This document shows, in pieces, positions 36,868-50,060 of a stretch of 64,000 nt of DNA. Made by a program: the position numbers and the translations under genes. This DNA is from Calycina herbarum (Eukaryota > Ascomycota > Leotiomycetes > Helotiales > Pezizellaceae): assembly GCA_001414485.1 (NCBI GenBank), contig LLEY01000146.1, forward strand, positions 62,001 to 126,000. Direction: 5' to 3'. Each line of letters begins with the position of its first letter. The stretch's first letter is position 1. The notes beneath the pieces are model-generated. The model saw only the letters and a list, made by a program, of their open reading frames with translations, was not told where the DNA came from and made no database searches.

Positions 36868-38057
36868 ATGTCTTATATCAACGCAGTTTACTACCCATCA
36901 TGGAAGATTTACAAAGGACGCTCTCCATCTACGTTAGACGTTGGCTCAATTACTCATATCTTCTACGCCTTTGCTAGGTATTGGATTCCCTCCCATCCCT
37001 CCACTATTGTCTAACCCCTCGCAGGGCTAACGATGATGGCACTTTACGGGTAAGTTCTCATTGCCATTTCTTTTGATCAAGGAGCTGACTAAACTCGCCA
37101 TTTGACAGCTTCTCGATCAACACGCCGATACTGAACGAGTGGTAGAAGGCGAGAAAGGCTGTCTCGCAGCCCTTGCGAAATTGAAGCTCCAGAATCCTCA
37201 CCTCAAAACACTGTTGTCCATTGGAGGGGGAAGTGGAAGTGCAAATTTCCCTACATTTGCCGCAAGTCCAATTGGCCGTGAGAATTTTGCAAGAAGCGCT
37301 CGGGACTTCGTCCAGAGGTTTTCGCTTGATGGTATTGATGGTAAGAAATCTGATATTGGCGAATTTTGCAAGTACTAATCTGGTGTTGATCAACACAGTT
37401 GATTGGGAACACCCAAGAACACCTTCACAGGGTCAAGATTTCGTTCAATTATTACAAGCCATAAGAATTGCTCTTCCAAAACCATATCTCCTCACCACCG
37501 CATTACCAACCGGACAGTACTGTTTGAAAAACATCAACCTTCTTGATGCCTCTCGAGAACTTGACCTGCTAAATCTCATGGCCTACGACTTCACAGGATC
37601 ATGGACCGAAGTATCCGGGCACCAAGCGCAACTCTTCGAGTCACAAGGACAAATACATCCCTGCCTCAAAAAGTCCTGTCATGGTGGTGTAGACTACGTC
37701 CTGTCCCAAGGTTTTCCAGCGGAGAAAATACTTCTAGGAGTCCCTGCTTATGCTCGATACTTCCCTGGTGCAAGTGGTCCGGGGCAAACTTTTAATGGGG
37801 GTGGGGAGTTGGATTATGCAGCGATTCCGGCGGAATGGATTCAGAATGCTCAGGTGGATGAGAACTACGCGACGGCTTGTTATACCGACCATGAGAAGGG
37901 ATTTGTATCTTTTGACGTACCCGCGACTGTTGAGAGGAAAGCGCGATATGTGAAGGAAAGAAAGTTGGCTGGCTTGTTTCATTGGACTGGTGTTGGAGAC
38001 GTTAAAGGGCCCGAGGGGTTGGTGTCTAGTGGATATCGAGAATTGAGCAGGAAGTAA
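36868..38057 (+). CDS. GH18 chitinase without signal peptide
   Basis: This glycoside hydrolase family 18 enzyme cleaves chitin by substrate-assisted catalysis. Exons 36868-36977, 37025-37049, 37109-37340 and 37399-38057 give 341 residues. Splicing across the third intron restores SLDGID-VDWEH, the DxxDxDxE catalytic motif with Glu as acid. Also visible are LLSIGGG (the SxGG strand), LMAYDFTGSW, which contributes the Tyr/Asp near the acetamido group, and the final-strand Trp in GLFHWTGVGD. There is no signal peptide and no chitin-binding module, so the enzyme may stay inside the cell or leave by another route. The start MSYINAVYYPSW is chosen because family members begin a few residues before the first strand; an in-frame ATG at 36841 would add MNKAPLTQA. 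Confidence 0.9.
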
Positions 38058-38903
38058 ATTTCTTTCTGGTTCGCTGATAATTAGCAGTTTGATAAGGGGT
38101 GGTTCGAGACTGGGCCGCAGTAAATCAATTGAGGACGGAGAATATGTCGAAAAACCGGGAGGTGTCGTGGAAACGAGGGTATTTATTAGGTAGGGATGAT
38201 GCCACTTCTTACGAACGAGAAGTTTCACTGTTTGGAATAGTTGTGTAGGTAGGATATTTGAGCATTATTCTTCTTTTCCCTTGGGCTGTGCGAAACAGCC
38301 TAGGGTAATGAAAGATATTGTTCGAGAAGGTTTAGAAGAATAAGAAATTTGATTTCTTGATTCTCCTAAGCTTCTGGAGTAATTGCTTTGATTATCGGAG
38401 CATATCTGGCACAATATGATAGAAGACCGCTCGGGAAGGCATCTTTGATTTTTCGGGTGGTGTTCAGTTTGTCCCTCCCCTCATCGCTCCTTCTCAATTC
38501 AAGGATTCATCCAGCCTCGCCGTGGACTGCGAAATCGGCAGTAAATAGCAGGCAGTTCTCTCTTTCCAGTATCATTACCGAATTTAATTGTCCTGGAATA
38601 CCTGGGTTGATTGTCGAAACTGTTCCAATCTTTTAGGATAATGATCTTGAATTACCCCAGACAGTTGGGACAATGAGAGCTATGGGCAGGCACGAACATG
38701 ATGTAGTTACTGCCGCTTTCATGTCCATAGCGAGCCCCGAAACCTTGTCGCTACAAGATGCCTCGTTGATATCCATCGTGGCTTCCTAGTCAAGAAACAT
38801 GTCGGTGAGTCCTCAATTTCTTTTTTGGAACTTGAATGTTCATTATTTCTACCATCACAAATCCAGTATATGTACTACTAGCACAGGACAATATCATTCA
38901 AAA
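38058..38903. other. Intergenic with a possible repeat fragment
   Basis: No gene is supported. The stretch at about 38325-38372 resembles 41693-41745 at the edge of the AT-rich block; both contain gattctcct near their ends, with about 75% match by eye. It may be a small unmutated fragment of the same repeat. Confidence 0.4.
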
Positions 38904-41338
38904 ATGAACCCTAGTCATTCGTTAAATCAGAATCATCTGAATTACCCTCAACATTATCAACGTATTCAACAACCCCCAGCACCAGCGCAACCAGCTTTAC
39001 AAATACAAAGTCGTATTGGTGTGTCCGATAGCAGCAGTGAGCAATCAATCTCAACTCTCTTCTGCGTGCTAATTCCGAGAAGCTTCGTATGATGGAATGG
39101 GGGAACCACAACATCATGCACAACACTACGCACCATACCATCCCCAACAACGTCACCCACAACGCCCCGCGCAATACAATTCGCATGGTCAGCAATATCA
39201 ACCTCAACAAGGGTATACTCAACATCAGCCACAACACCATGAGCAATACTTTTCTCGACGACATAGTACACGATACTACACCCCGTCATCTCGCCAGCTG
39301 TACCATTCTCAAGAACAGTATCCGCAATCTCGTTTTCAACAGCAGAATGCACCACAATACCCGCAGAAGGCCGCGAACTCCCCTGAACTCTCTCTCGAGC
39401 AAAGACAGCAAGCACTTCCTCCGTATGATGCCACCCACAAACACCATCCCAACACTTACTCCACACAACAAGAACCTCAACGCTCGTTTACCCACTTCGA
39501 CACCTCAACGGAAGCCTCTAGCCAGCTACTTACTTCAACTCCCTGGGCTGAACGTAAAACTTCGTTCCGGGATGTATTACCCCACCCTGATATCCAATAT
39601 CCCTCTCAGCCACAGGTTGAGTATCCAGCTGTACCCCTTTCCCGAAGCGCGAACCTTCCAGAACAAAATGCCGACATTAAAGACGAAACAGTTCAAGATA
39701 AGATTATTCCTTCAACTCGTGTGCCTCAGCCTCCAGCAAATCAAATGAGTTCTGTTGTAGTTTCTCGTGTCCTTGCTCAAAACGAAGGGCAAAACAAGCA
39801 GGCTTCAGGTTTTCCCAATGCAGGCTACAAAGATGCAAGACCAAACGGTAAGATGCTCAAACATCCCGATGGGCGTGCTTGTTATGATTGTGGTGAGTTT
39901 CCTATGTCCTCTTTTTATTGCATAGCAATGGTTCTGACTTTCTTGACAAGGGGCTTCCGAGTCGCACACACAATGGCGACAAGGTACCGGTGGACCAAGG
40001 ACACTGTGTAATAAGTGTGGAGTTCGGTGGGCAAGTGGGAAGAAGCGAGAGTCTGGTTCTCAGTATTCTGGTGGTCCAGCGTTGGGCGCCGGCACTGATT
40101 CCCGACAGGAAGTCCAGGGTCAACGTCTTCCTTCGATCAAGGAGCTTGACCTCCCACAGATGCAAGGAGTCATCAAACATTTCCAGACTGAAGCAGTCCA
40201 GAGTGATTACCGTGGATCTAAACGGGATTCTCACGGCCGAACGCTTCTGCCCTTTAAATCTACTGGCCATAATCCACTCGCTCAAAACTCTCACAGCAAA
40301 AGTCTTCATGATGCTGTACCAGGAGACTCGACACCGGAAATTACAACAATCAATTCATATAAGCATCCTCAGCCTTTCGCAGCGCCCTTTCCCCCAAATC
40401 GCATGCCCAATTACGTCGCTTCGACTACAAGAGGACATCCATTTCAGGGAACCGGTTTCTCTGAGCTTCAAGACAACCTATTCCACGACATCATGGGCAA
40501 ATACGCGGAGTACAGGCAGGAATCCGAAGATAAGCTCGTTAATGTTCATAAACCCTTGCTTCTCAGGCATCAACAAGATACAACACCCCTTGATATCCAT
40601 ACAGTCCTATTAGGTGATTGTTTGGTAGAGTCATTCCTCACTACAGGCGCGAGAACTACGCTCGGCAGCATGAGTTTAGCCTCTCCAGTCCCAGAAGCAT
40701 TTAACGCTGGTGTGTCGGGGGACAAAATTGGGAATGTCCTATTCCGTTTGGAGAATGGGATGTATGACTTATTGAAAGGAAGGAGCATCAGGAGCTGGAT
40801 CATTTTGGCAGGAACGAACGACATGACGCAAGAGGAGGGATTATCGGCTGAGGATTGGAAGAAATTTCGGTTGCTACTTGTATGCAACCCTTCACTTTGT
40901 TCCCCTTTTTGAATTCCCATTCTCCGAGTCAACGAGAAAAATACATGCTAATTGTTGTTGCAGTGGGCTATGTTGCGCCTCGATCGAGGGGTGGGTAGTA
41001 TATTCGTCTGCGGCGTATTCGGAAGGTCCGACCTCGCTTACGAGGTTACCAAAAAGGTTAACCAGGGGATATGCGATATGGTTTGTGATTTTAATGATTG
41101 GATTAAGAATAGGGAGAAAGAGTATAGATCCATCGTTTTTGTACCCCCGCCGGGGGGTATCAATAGGGCCAATATGTATGATACCTGTAGGCCTGATGCC
41201 GATGGCTATAAGATCTGGGATCAGGTGCTATGCCAGGAAATTTCGAGTAGGAGGGAGATTATTGAGAAGGACCAATGGGAGCGGGATCGGGAGAGGAGCA
41301 TGTGGCATGCTAGGAGGAATGTTAGTAAGAATGAGTAG
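38904..41338 (+). CDS. GATA zinc finger fused to an SGNH/GDSL-like domain
   Basis: This is a 742-residue two-domain protein. Exons are 38904-39018, 39083-39892, 39951-40879 and 40964-41338. The N-terminal 300 residues are rich in Gln, His and Pro. A GATA-type zinc finger follows, rebuilt by splicing as ACYDCG-ASESHTQWRQG then GPRTLCNKCGVRWA (Cys305, 308, 328, 331); the ending resembles White Collar-2-type fingers, with a loop of 19 residues. After a linker comes an SGNH-hydrolase-like domain (about 527-710). Block I reads VLLGDC, so the nucleophile Ser is Cys532. Block II is FNAGVSGDKIGNVL. Block III is LAGTND (Asn598). The final block is YDTCRPDADGYKIWD: Asp691 fits DxxH, but the His is absent, with Arg or Cys in its place. 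A DNA-binding protein with a sensor-like or inactive hydrolase fold is likely. Confidence 0.82.
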
Positions 41339-41698
41339 GGGGTTGGATTGGGGTTTTGGTGGGTTTTTATGGTACTGAGGGCTGGGTAGATGTAGCGAGG
41401 TTTGAATATAAAGCGGTATTCGTTATTCCTAGTCTTTGGGGCAATTGACTCGAGCTGTTTGAGATAATCGGCGTCTGTCGTTGCAAATCTTCTGGGATAA
41501 TTGTTATATATTCCTCCCGTCACGACCGTGGATCGGTACTTGAAATGTTGGGAAGTTGAAGGACGTGATTTGGTACTAAAAATGAGGAGATTCGTCACGA
41601 AAAGAGGAGAAATTTTGGACTTTCTACTTCGCGTATGTTTACCTTACCTTAGGTTGCGTCAACAGTATAACATGACCATAAGAAATACTGCTGTTTAA
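41339..41698. other. 3' flank up to the AT-rich block
   Basis: This is normal-composition sequence downstream of the GATA-SGNH gene, probably including its 3' untranslated region. The change to AT-rich, TA-dominated sequence begins near 41,700. Confidence 0.5.
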
Positions 41699-42532
41699 GA
41701 AGGGTTAGAAAATCAGAAACCCGACTTCTTGCTTGATTCTCCTTAAGTACTCTCTTTATTATCTTAGTAATATCTATAAATAAGATAGAAGAGCTAAAGT
41801 CTATTTATAGCTCGAGGTGTTCTTATACTACTCTAGAAGTAGCTAAGAAGATAAATATAAGCTTATCTTATTTATTCTTAAAGACGTTATTTCTTATTTT
41901 ACTAGCTAGGATAATCTGCTAGGCCTTATATAATAGAGAGGTACTGTTCTTAAGTTTCTCGCTATCTTAGAACTTTTAAGTAGAGCTATTAAAGTTATAT
42001 TAGAAACAGGAGGAGTTAGTAGTACTCTCTTATACTTACGAAAACTCTCGGCTAGGGAGAGGGTTGTCTAGGTTGTTTATAAGCTATACTAGAGTGTTAT
42101 TATAGTCTAGGAGTGCTTTTAATAACTGGATTTTAGCTTATAAACGAGCGTTTTCGTCTATTAGAAGCTTGCTAATCGTAGGAGAGACTAGAGTACTATC
42201 TATCTAGAGAGGCTTAGTTCTTAATAAACTAGTAGATATCTTTTCTTTTCCGCTCTTATTACTATAAGTAGCTTTAGCTATTATATTTATAGAAAAATAA
42301 GAAAGAAAGAGAAGGTTATAAAAAGGTTATATAAGCTATTATAGGCGTGTCTTTTAAGAAGATAAGTTATTATAGACGTAGAGATACTTAAGAGATCTAT
42401 TTATAATAAGAGAGGCTATTATAAATAGAGAAGGAATATTATAATTATACTATTATAAGTATAAGATCTTCTAGCTATTATAAGCGTAGAATCTATTTGA
42501 TATTATAATCTATAACTAAAGACAAAGGTATA

Positions 42533-42995
42533 TATAACGAAACCGGTATCTAACTTATAAAGGTATCGAGTTCGACGGTTAGTATATAGGTAAAGAAGAC
42601 AACTATTATATAGTGTTTACTTAGAGGTAAACTCGTTACTTATATTAAAGATATTAAAGTAAAGTAATAAGATTAATAACTAAAGTTAAGTACGAAGCTT
42701 CTATTTAATAGTAGACGTACTAGTCTTATATAGAACCTTCGTTCTTTAAGCGTATTACTTATATTACTTATATTACTCGTATCGCTTATAATTAGAGCGA
42801 TTAGAGCGATATAGGCGATCACGTTATATAACTATACGTGACTTCTAATAGTCTTATAATAGTGAGATTCTAAAACTCTTAAATATCTTTTATATTACTA
42901 ATTCCCTCTTATATTACCTTCTATTCTCTAGATATTATACCTTGTCTTATTAGAGCGCTATCTAGACTACTTACTATATTCTATGATTTATAATA
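42533..42995 (-). repeat. LTR of the older (outer) retrotransposon
   Basis: This diverged copy of the 447-bp LTR starts tataacgaaac and ends ataata just before ctatcctcttcttag, matching the LTR/polypurine junction of the intact element. In the minus orientation of the element it is the 3' LTR. Its length is about 463 bp. Its partner at the other end is not found. Confidence 0.8.
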
Positions 42996-43265
42996 CTATC
43001 CTCTTCTTAGACTAGCGTGTCTCTACGCTTAAGTATAACCTAAGAAATATCGTTAAGAAGTAGATAGCCTTCTCTTCCTTCTATTATATTAACACCTATT
43101 TATAAAGACAGACTTAAATAATATAGAATTCTAAACACTCTCTAAATCGAACGATTAAGACACGAAATAATTCCCTATACTCGATATATTTAAGTAAAGA
43201 CCGGCCGTCGCTACGTTAGTATCGCTAGCGGTTCTAAGTACTCTGAATATACTAGGAAAGGTAAG
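42996..43265 (-). mobile_element. Outer retrotransposon, internal part, left piece
   Basis: This is the 3' internal end of the outer element, beginning with the complement of its polypurine tract (tcctcttctt). It ends at the 5-bp gtaag (43261-43265) where the inner element is inserted. The internal sequence resumes at 50508. Confidence 0.8.
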
Positions 43266-43712
43266 TATAACGAAACTCAAACGAACTAAACAAAGATAAC
43301 TAAGTCTCGAAGGTTGGTATATAGATAAGAAGTATAGATACGCTGTGTTGTTTACTTAGAAGTGAACTCGTTACTTATATTAAAGATATTAAACAAGATA
43401 ATAAGATTAATAACTAAAGTTAAGTACGAAGCTTCTATCTAATAGTAGACGTGCTAGTATATATAGAATCTTCTATACCACCTAGATCCCTATATAAGCC
43501 TAGCTTCTTAGATCCCTTTAGATCTCTTAAGAGATCTAAGGGGATCTATTATATAACTTACTAACGGTTATCTAATAGTAAGATCCTAGAATACCTAAAT
43601 ACCTTTATATTACTGATTCCCTCCTATATTACCTTCTATTTCCTAAATATCGTACCTTATTCTATTAGAGCACTGTCTAGACTACTTATTATATATGATA
43701 TAATTCGTAACA
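43266..43712 (-). repeat. LTR (3' copy) of the inner retrotransposon
   Basis: 447 bp, aligning end to end with 50061-50507. It ends cgtaaca and is followed by ctatccccttctt, the complement of the polypurine tract. Confidence 0.88.
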
Positions 43713-43725
43713 CTATCCCCTTCTT
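43713..43725 (-). other. Polypurine tract of the inner retrotransposon
   Basis: On the minus strand this reads aagaaggggatag and directly abuts the LTR. Its position sets the element's orientation as minus. The outer element has the matching sequence at 42996. Confidence 0.75.
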
Positions 43726-46572
43726 AGCCTAGCGTATCCTTACGCTTAAGTATAAGCTAAGAAACTCGGTTAGAGTGTTAGTAGTATCCTTTCCTTTCTA
43801 TTATGTCCTACCTTATATAAAAGAAGAAAGAAAAACGAATACTTCTTATAAAAAGTATTAAAATAGTTTATAATAAAATATTACTATGTTCTTACTACGC
43901 TTCCTAAAAACGTAGATGTTTTATTAATACCTCTTAATCTTCTTAATATTTCGAATACGTTTATTTAAAGTTAAAATATAATAGAACCGACGATGCTTAG
44001 GAGAAGAACGTTCCTATACTAGTAACTGGTCCTCTATCGAAAGATAAGAGGAGAAGCTAGATAGGGAGAAGGAGGAGACGATAGCGAAGATTCTATAGTT
44101 ACGAAAGTAGAAGGTCTTTCTTAAAGAAAGGTAACGTAAAATGTCTTATTAAGGGCTTCGCTTCCTTAATAAACTTAATACTACTAAGGAGGTAGAAAAG
44201 AAAGAGAAGAAGGAGAAAGATAGAGAGGAATAAGAGTAGCGAGAGGCGGAGGTTACCTGTCTAGCAGCCCTGCCTATTCCTACTAATTCCTAATCTAAGA
44301 TAGTCCTTAACCTAGCCTTCTTTACTACTTTCCCTTTAGATTATAAAATATAGATAAACTTAGGTTTTCTTAATAGAACTTCTAAAGTTCTACTAGGTAA
44401 TAGTTAAGATTACTTTTTAGCTCCTAAGTGTTTTCTAAATATAGGTAATCTAACTATTTAATTAAATACTTAATCTTATCTCTAATAATTCTATAGTTAA
44501 GAATTCTTTTAACCTTATATTTAATATTTAGATTAACTAGTTGAATTTCTATAAATAGGGCTAGTAGTACTCCTAGTAGTGCTAGTTCGAGTAGGGACAT
44601 ATAGAATACTAGGTAGATGTTTATTATCTTTAGTAGTACTAATTTATAATTTAAAGGTCTCTTAACTTGTTTAATTTTAAATAGTCTAAGTTTTTTATAA
44701 TCTAGTTTATTACTTAGTCTTTTTATATTAATGTTTTTCTATACTAAGTAGACTTTATCCCCTTCTTTTAGTATTAGCTCCTAACTACGTCGTTTATTAT
44801 AGTAGTATATATTTCTTTTAATAATAAACTATAAATCCTTTATAAGTTCCTTATATAACTCTTTAATTTTCGAGATCTAAATACGAGTAAGCTAGTTATT
44901 AATAGTCGTAGACAGTAGTTCTTAATATACTAATAATTTATATATAAAGTTAGTATAGAATAGTATAATAAGTATTGTTTCTGTTACTAAACTATTATAG
45001 GTAAAGTATGTTAAGAGTAGTAGTTCTACCTAGTTATTTTACTAGTAGTTTATATAATAACGAAGGTATATTTCTATTATTTAGTTTATACGTTTGTTTC
45101 CTCTATTTATTTAAGAGTAAAAAGCTATTAAAAGCTTTCTTTTTATACTTAATCGTTTATAAAAGCGATCTAAAATTTTAAGATAAAGAGTTTATCTCTA
45201 TCTAAGAGTATTTCTTTAAATAGTCTATATCTTAAGACTACTTCTCTAAGGAATACGAATACTAATTCCTTAGCTATACTTAACTCTATATATACTACTA
45301 AAATTATATATTTTATAAGTCGTTCTATAATAACTAGGATTAAGTTATACTTAACTCCTATTATTAGATCTTTAGATTTTAGTAATTTAATAATAAAATC
45401 TATAGATATTAATTTCTAAGGTATTTATAGTATTAAAGTAGTGTTTATCTATTTATAAGGAGTATAGTAGGAAGCCTTATTCCTAGTATAGGTATTATAT
45501 TCTATTATTACTTTCTTAACTATTATAGATAACTAATTAATATAATAGTATTATCTTATTCTCTAGAGGGTTCTACGAATTCCCTAGTAGCCGTAAGTAG
45601 GTATAGTATAGTATTCTTATATAAATTCCTTTATATATAAGCTAGAGACCTATAATTTCCCTTTTATATACTAGTTATAACCTTTATATATATTCTGAAT
45701 TTTATTTATTTAAATATTATTTATTATTATAATTTCATATATAATAGGTACTAAGTCTCTATTCTTAAGAGTTTTTAAGATTGTAATCTTCTTATACTCT
45801 TTATTTCTCTTATATCTAGGTTTTTAGCTAAGAGTATTAGCTTAAGTATTTAACGTTCCCTTTATATATTAAATAATAATATTAAATCCTCTTAATATCT
45901 CTAACTATCTAGCTAATTATCTAGTTATAAGTTCCTTAGTTATTATAAATGTTTTAAGATTCTTATAGTTAGATAGGACTATAACTAGGTGTTTTACTAG
46001 CTATAAATAAATTCTCTAGTATTCTAAAGCTAATACTATAGTAAGTAACTCTTTATTAAATATACTATAGTTTTATTATACTAGGTTAAATGTTTTAAAA
46101 TAATATATAATAGGTATAAGTTTTCCTTTTTTATTTAGTTATAGGTAAATCATACCTACTAATATATCTAAGGTATTTATTTTAATTATATTTAGTTTTT
46201 CTATAAACCTTGCTTTAATCTTTTAAAAAGTATTCTTAACTTATTTATTCTAAATAAATTTAATAGCTTTTTTAACTAGTATTGTTATTAGTTTAGTAAT
46301 CTTTATATAGTCTTATATAAACGGATAGTAAAAGTTTATAAATCTAAGGAAGGACTATATATCTTTTATATTTTCTAGTAATTTCTAGTTTAAGATGTCT
46401 TAGATCTTTGCTAGATCTATTTCTATTTTCTTTAAGCTAAATACCTATCTTAGGAAAAGTGTCTAAGTTACTTTAAACTTATATTTCAAGAGTTTTAACC
46501 GAGAGTTTACTTCTATAAGTTATTATAAAACCTCTCTAATATATCTCTTATATTCTTCTTCTTTTTCTAAGA

Positions 46573-46606
46573 AGATTAATATATTATCTAGGTAATAAAT
46601 TACTAT
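46573..46606 (-). pseudogene. Reverse transcriptase active-site relic
   Basis: Translated on the minus strand the stretch gives IYYLDNILIF. Functional gypsy-type enzymes have YLDD here, so the second Asp has become Asn by a G-to-A change, as RIP would cause. Stops occur nearby. Confidence 0.75.
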
Positions 46607-49102
46607 TATTCTTAGAAGATCTTCTAAAATGTTATTATTTTATTTTTAATATATAGCTAGTATATTATAAAGTCTAAATAGTATAACTATATATTTATAA
46701 AGACTTAATAGTAAGGTAAATACTGTCTTCTATTTATCTCTAGTTTTTATTTATATAAGTCTATAAGTGTTTTATTAATCTAATTTCGTAAATTATACTA
46801 CCTTATCTAACTTGTCTTATAAGTATTAGCTAGGTAGTAGTAGATAGGCGTTCTTAACTATAGTATGATTTACTTTCTAATAATTAATATATACTCTCTT
46901 ATCTAGGTCGTCTTTCTTTTTAATAATAAGTATATTTAAGGTAATTAGTAACTTAGATCTCCTAATATATCTCTTTTTAATACCTTCCTTTATATAACTC
47001 TCTATTCTCTATAGGCTTTTCTAGTTATATAACTGAAGCTTCTACTTTAAGAGGTGATAACTCTCTTTTAATTTAATCTTATAATCTTATAAGTAATATT
47101 CTAGTAAAGCTTATAAGTCTTCTAGGTTTTCGAACAAAGCTTTAAATTCTCTATACTATATAGGTATTTTATTATTAGCTTTCTTACTAACCTATAGAGG
47201 ACCTTAGGCAAGGTATTCTAATACTTTAGAAGAGGTAGTACTAACCTTGTTCTAGCTTTAAAGTTATAAACGTAAACCCTTATATTTATATTAACTAAAA
47301 GTTATCTTCCTAGCTTTCTAGTTAATTTCTAGATTATATTCCTAAATCTATAGTATACTAAGTATTACTTTCTTACTTCTTATTTTAATAATATTAAATT
47401 ATATATCTAAATAGTATTCTTTAATATTGATTTTTATTAGAATAGTTTACTAATTAATAATCTTATTTTAATATATAACGTCTGTTCTATTAACTACCTC
47501 TAATTAATATAGTCTTATTTCTTTAATTTAAACGTTTAGCTTCTCTTAAGCTATTAAGGAAATAAAGTTACTTATTACTTCTAAGTCTATTATAACTTAT
47601 AACTTCTTCTCTCTTATTTCTATAGTTACTACTAACTGTCTTTCTCTTAAAGTAGTATCTAACTTTGTTTTAATATATTAGACTTCGAAAGATCGATTTT
47701 CTTAATTATAATTCCTTCTCTTCTTATTCTTATACTATAGAAAGAATCTTACTCTTTCCTTATTAGCGTATATTACCTTATATACTAATCTATATTCTAG
47801 GATTCCTATTATCTTAGGAATTCCTCTTATAAATCGTTTTAGTATTTGTTTATAATTATATTAGATCTATTTATAACTGGTTTCTATAATAGCTTCTATA
47901 GACTATAGCTCTCCTATATATAGATAATCTAAAGTAGCCTCTAGTATACTTATTTCTAGTTTTATATAATAAACCTTAAATATATAGTCTCTTAAATTCT
48001 TTTCCTTAATAGCCTGAATCTAGGACTAAGGAAAGAATACTACTCCTTCTTTATCTAATAATACTACTTCGTATATCTAATAATATTCTACTATTCTAAT
48101 AGGTTCTAGTAACATTCCTTTAAACCGTTTCTATAATAACTAGTCTAAGGTTAGACTTAGTTTATATTATATCTATTATACTATCGTTTCTTAAACTGTT
48201 TCTATAAACTATAGTTCTCTTATTAATAGGTAGTATAATTCTTCTAGTTCTGTTTTAGCTTATCTAGTTATATTAAGCTCCCTTTACTCCTAAAATAGTA
48301 CGCTAAATAGTTATTATAAGTTGTATTTTCTAAATACTAGCCTATTATTTCTAATTAATATAACTACGATATATTACCTAAACTCCTTTAGTATAACATC
48401 TTTAGGTAGTATTCTAAGAAAAGGGTTTTTAATTCGTCTCTTAAATCCTATTAGAACTTGCTATGTCTATATACTGTTCTTATCTAAAATATTATATACC
48501 TTCTATATGTCTCTAATCTTAGGATAAGTAGGTCTCTTAATTCGTAGTTAGTTATATATAAGTTCTTTGTCCTTAATAGTTTCTTACCTAGTAATTAGAC
48601 TAACTAAAGTTATTATCTTAGAGTTATTTCTTATAACTATATATATTATTAAAATAGTTAGGTTAACTTCTTATATAGTATAAGAACTCTAGAAGTCTAG
48701 TTTCTAATTATTAATATATGTTTATCGATTTCCTTATTTAAAGGTTTTAAGGAAAGCCTAAGTTTCTCTAACTTTAGAGTCTTTATTTCTTATTTCTTCT
48801 TCTAAACTAGAAGATAAATCTAATATCTCTAAAGAACTAGTCGATAGTAGTGATTCGTATTCTACTTAAAGAGGTTACTTAGATTTTATTACTAATTATA
48901 TATTATAATATTCTTTAAGAAGTAGATCCCTATTATTATTAATATCTTATATACTACTAATTTCTTTATTATTTTTAATCTAGGTTCTATATTCTTATAT
49001 CTTAAGCTTCTTATTTATAAGTTTAATACGATTAGTTAAGGCTACCTATTATTAAATAGTAGTATTAATTTATTTCTTTCTCTTAGAGTCTTTCTTCTTA
49101 CT

Positions 49103-49144
49103 ATACTTATTTACTCTATAACCTAGAAAGCTATAATTATAACA
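49103..49144 (-). pseudogene. Gag zinc-knuckle relic
   Basis: On the minus strand this reads CYNYSFLGYRVNKY. The spacing fits CX2CX4HX4C with the second Cys, the His and the last Cys each changed to Tyr (TGT or CAT to TAT). It marks the gag end of the element close to the right-hand LTR. Confidence 0.7.
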
Positions 49145-50060
49145 TAAGTTCTACTTACGTCGACGATTTCGCTTCTTCTAAGAAAGTCCTCCTTTCTTTA
49201 GAAAGGTTTTCTTCTATATAGTATTTACCTCCTTACTATGTTTATTAACGTAAGAGTGCTTCTACTTCCTTAATCCTTTACTCTTTTCCCCGTGTCTAGG
49301 GTTACTCTTCCTAAATTTATATAGGCAGTTATCTAGCTAGACGACTTCCTTAATTATACCTATAATAGTTAAGAATTATATATTCTACTTAGCTATCTCC
49401 TTATAGATATATATCTTTAATCCTCTACGAAAGAGTTTTATAAGAGCGATCGTATCTTATCCTAACTTTGTTCTATAACGTTGAAATTTATTAGTATAAT
49501 CTATTACTAATCTAGTCTAGTATAATTCTAAAAGCTTATATATAGCTGTTTAGATTATATCAAAGTCTTTAAAGACTTTTCTAATAGTTATCTTAAATCC
49601 TCTCTAAGATTTAAATATAATCTTAGTTAATTCTATCTTTCTATCTTTATTCTTATTCTTAAAGAAGTCCTCTAAGTATAGCTAGGCCTATTCTAATACT
49701 AATCTCCTAAGATAGGAGATAGTAAAGATAGTTTATAAATTATAATTATCTTTAAACTTATTAGTATTAAAGTTAAAATAGATATCTATTTAGAGAAGGA
49801 ATAAGTCGAGTTCCTTTCGCTTCTTATAATATATATCTAGTATTTTAACTTTAATAGATTTAAGTGCTTCGACCTTATAAAGCTCGGGGGCGTCTAGTAT
49901 ACTAACATTGTCGTCGTTCCTAGTTAACTGTATACCGGCAGGTGTTCTTCCGGTTATACTTCTAGATGTTCCTACGACGTTAACTCGACTAGTATTCGAG
50001 CTAGCTGCTGCGGGGGTTGCTAAGGCTATAGCAACTGAACTTCTAAGCAGGTGTTTAAAG

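Noticed and set aside
457..38057. Secondary-metabolite cluster formed by regulator, ABC and MFS transporters and reductase
   Set aside because: There is no core synthase, and housekeeping genes such as ECO1 lie between the members.
48321..48527. 68-codon plus-strand open frame
   Set aside because: It is antisense to the coding direction of the retrotransposon and AT-rich; a chance opening in RIP-mutated DNA.
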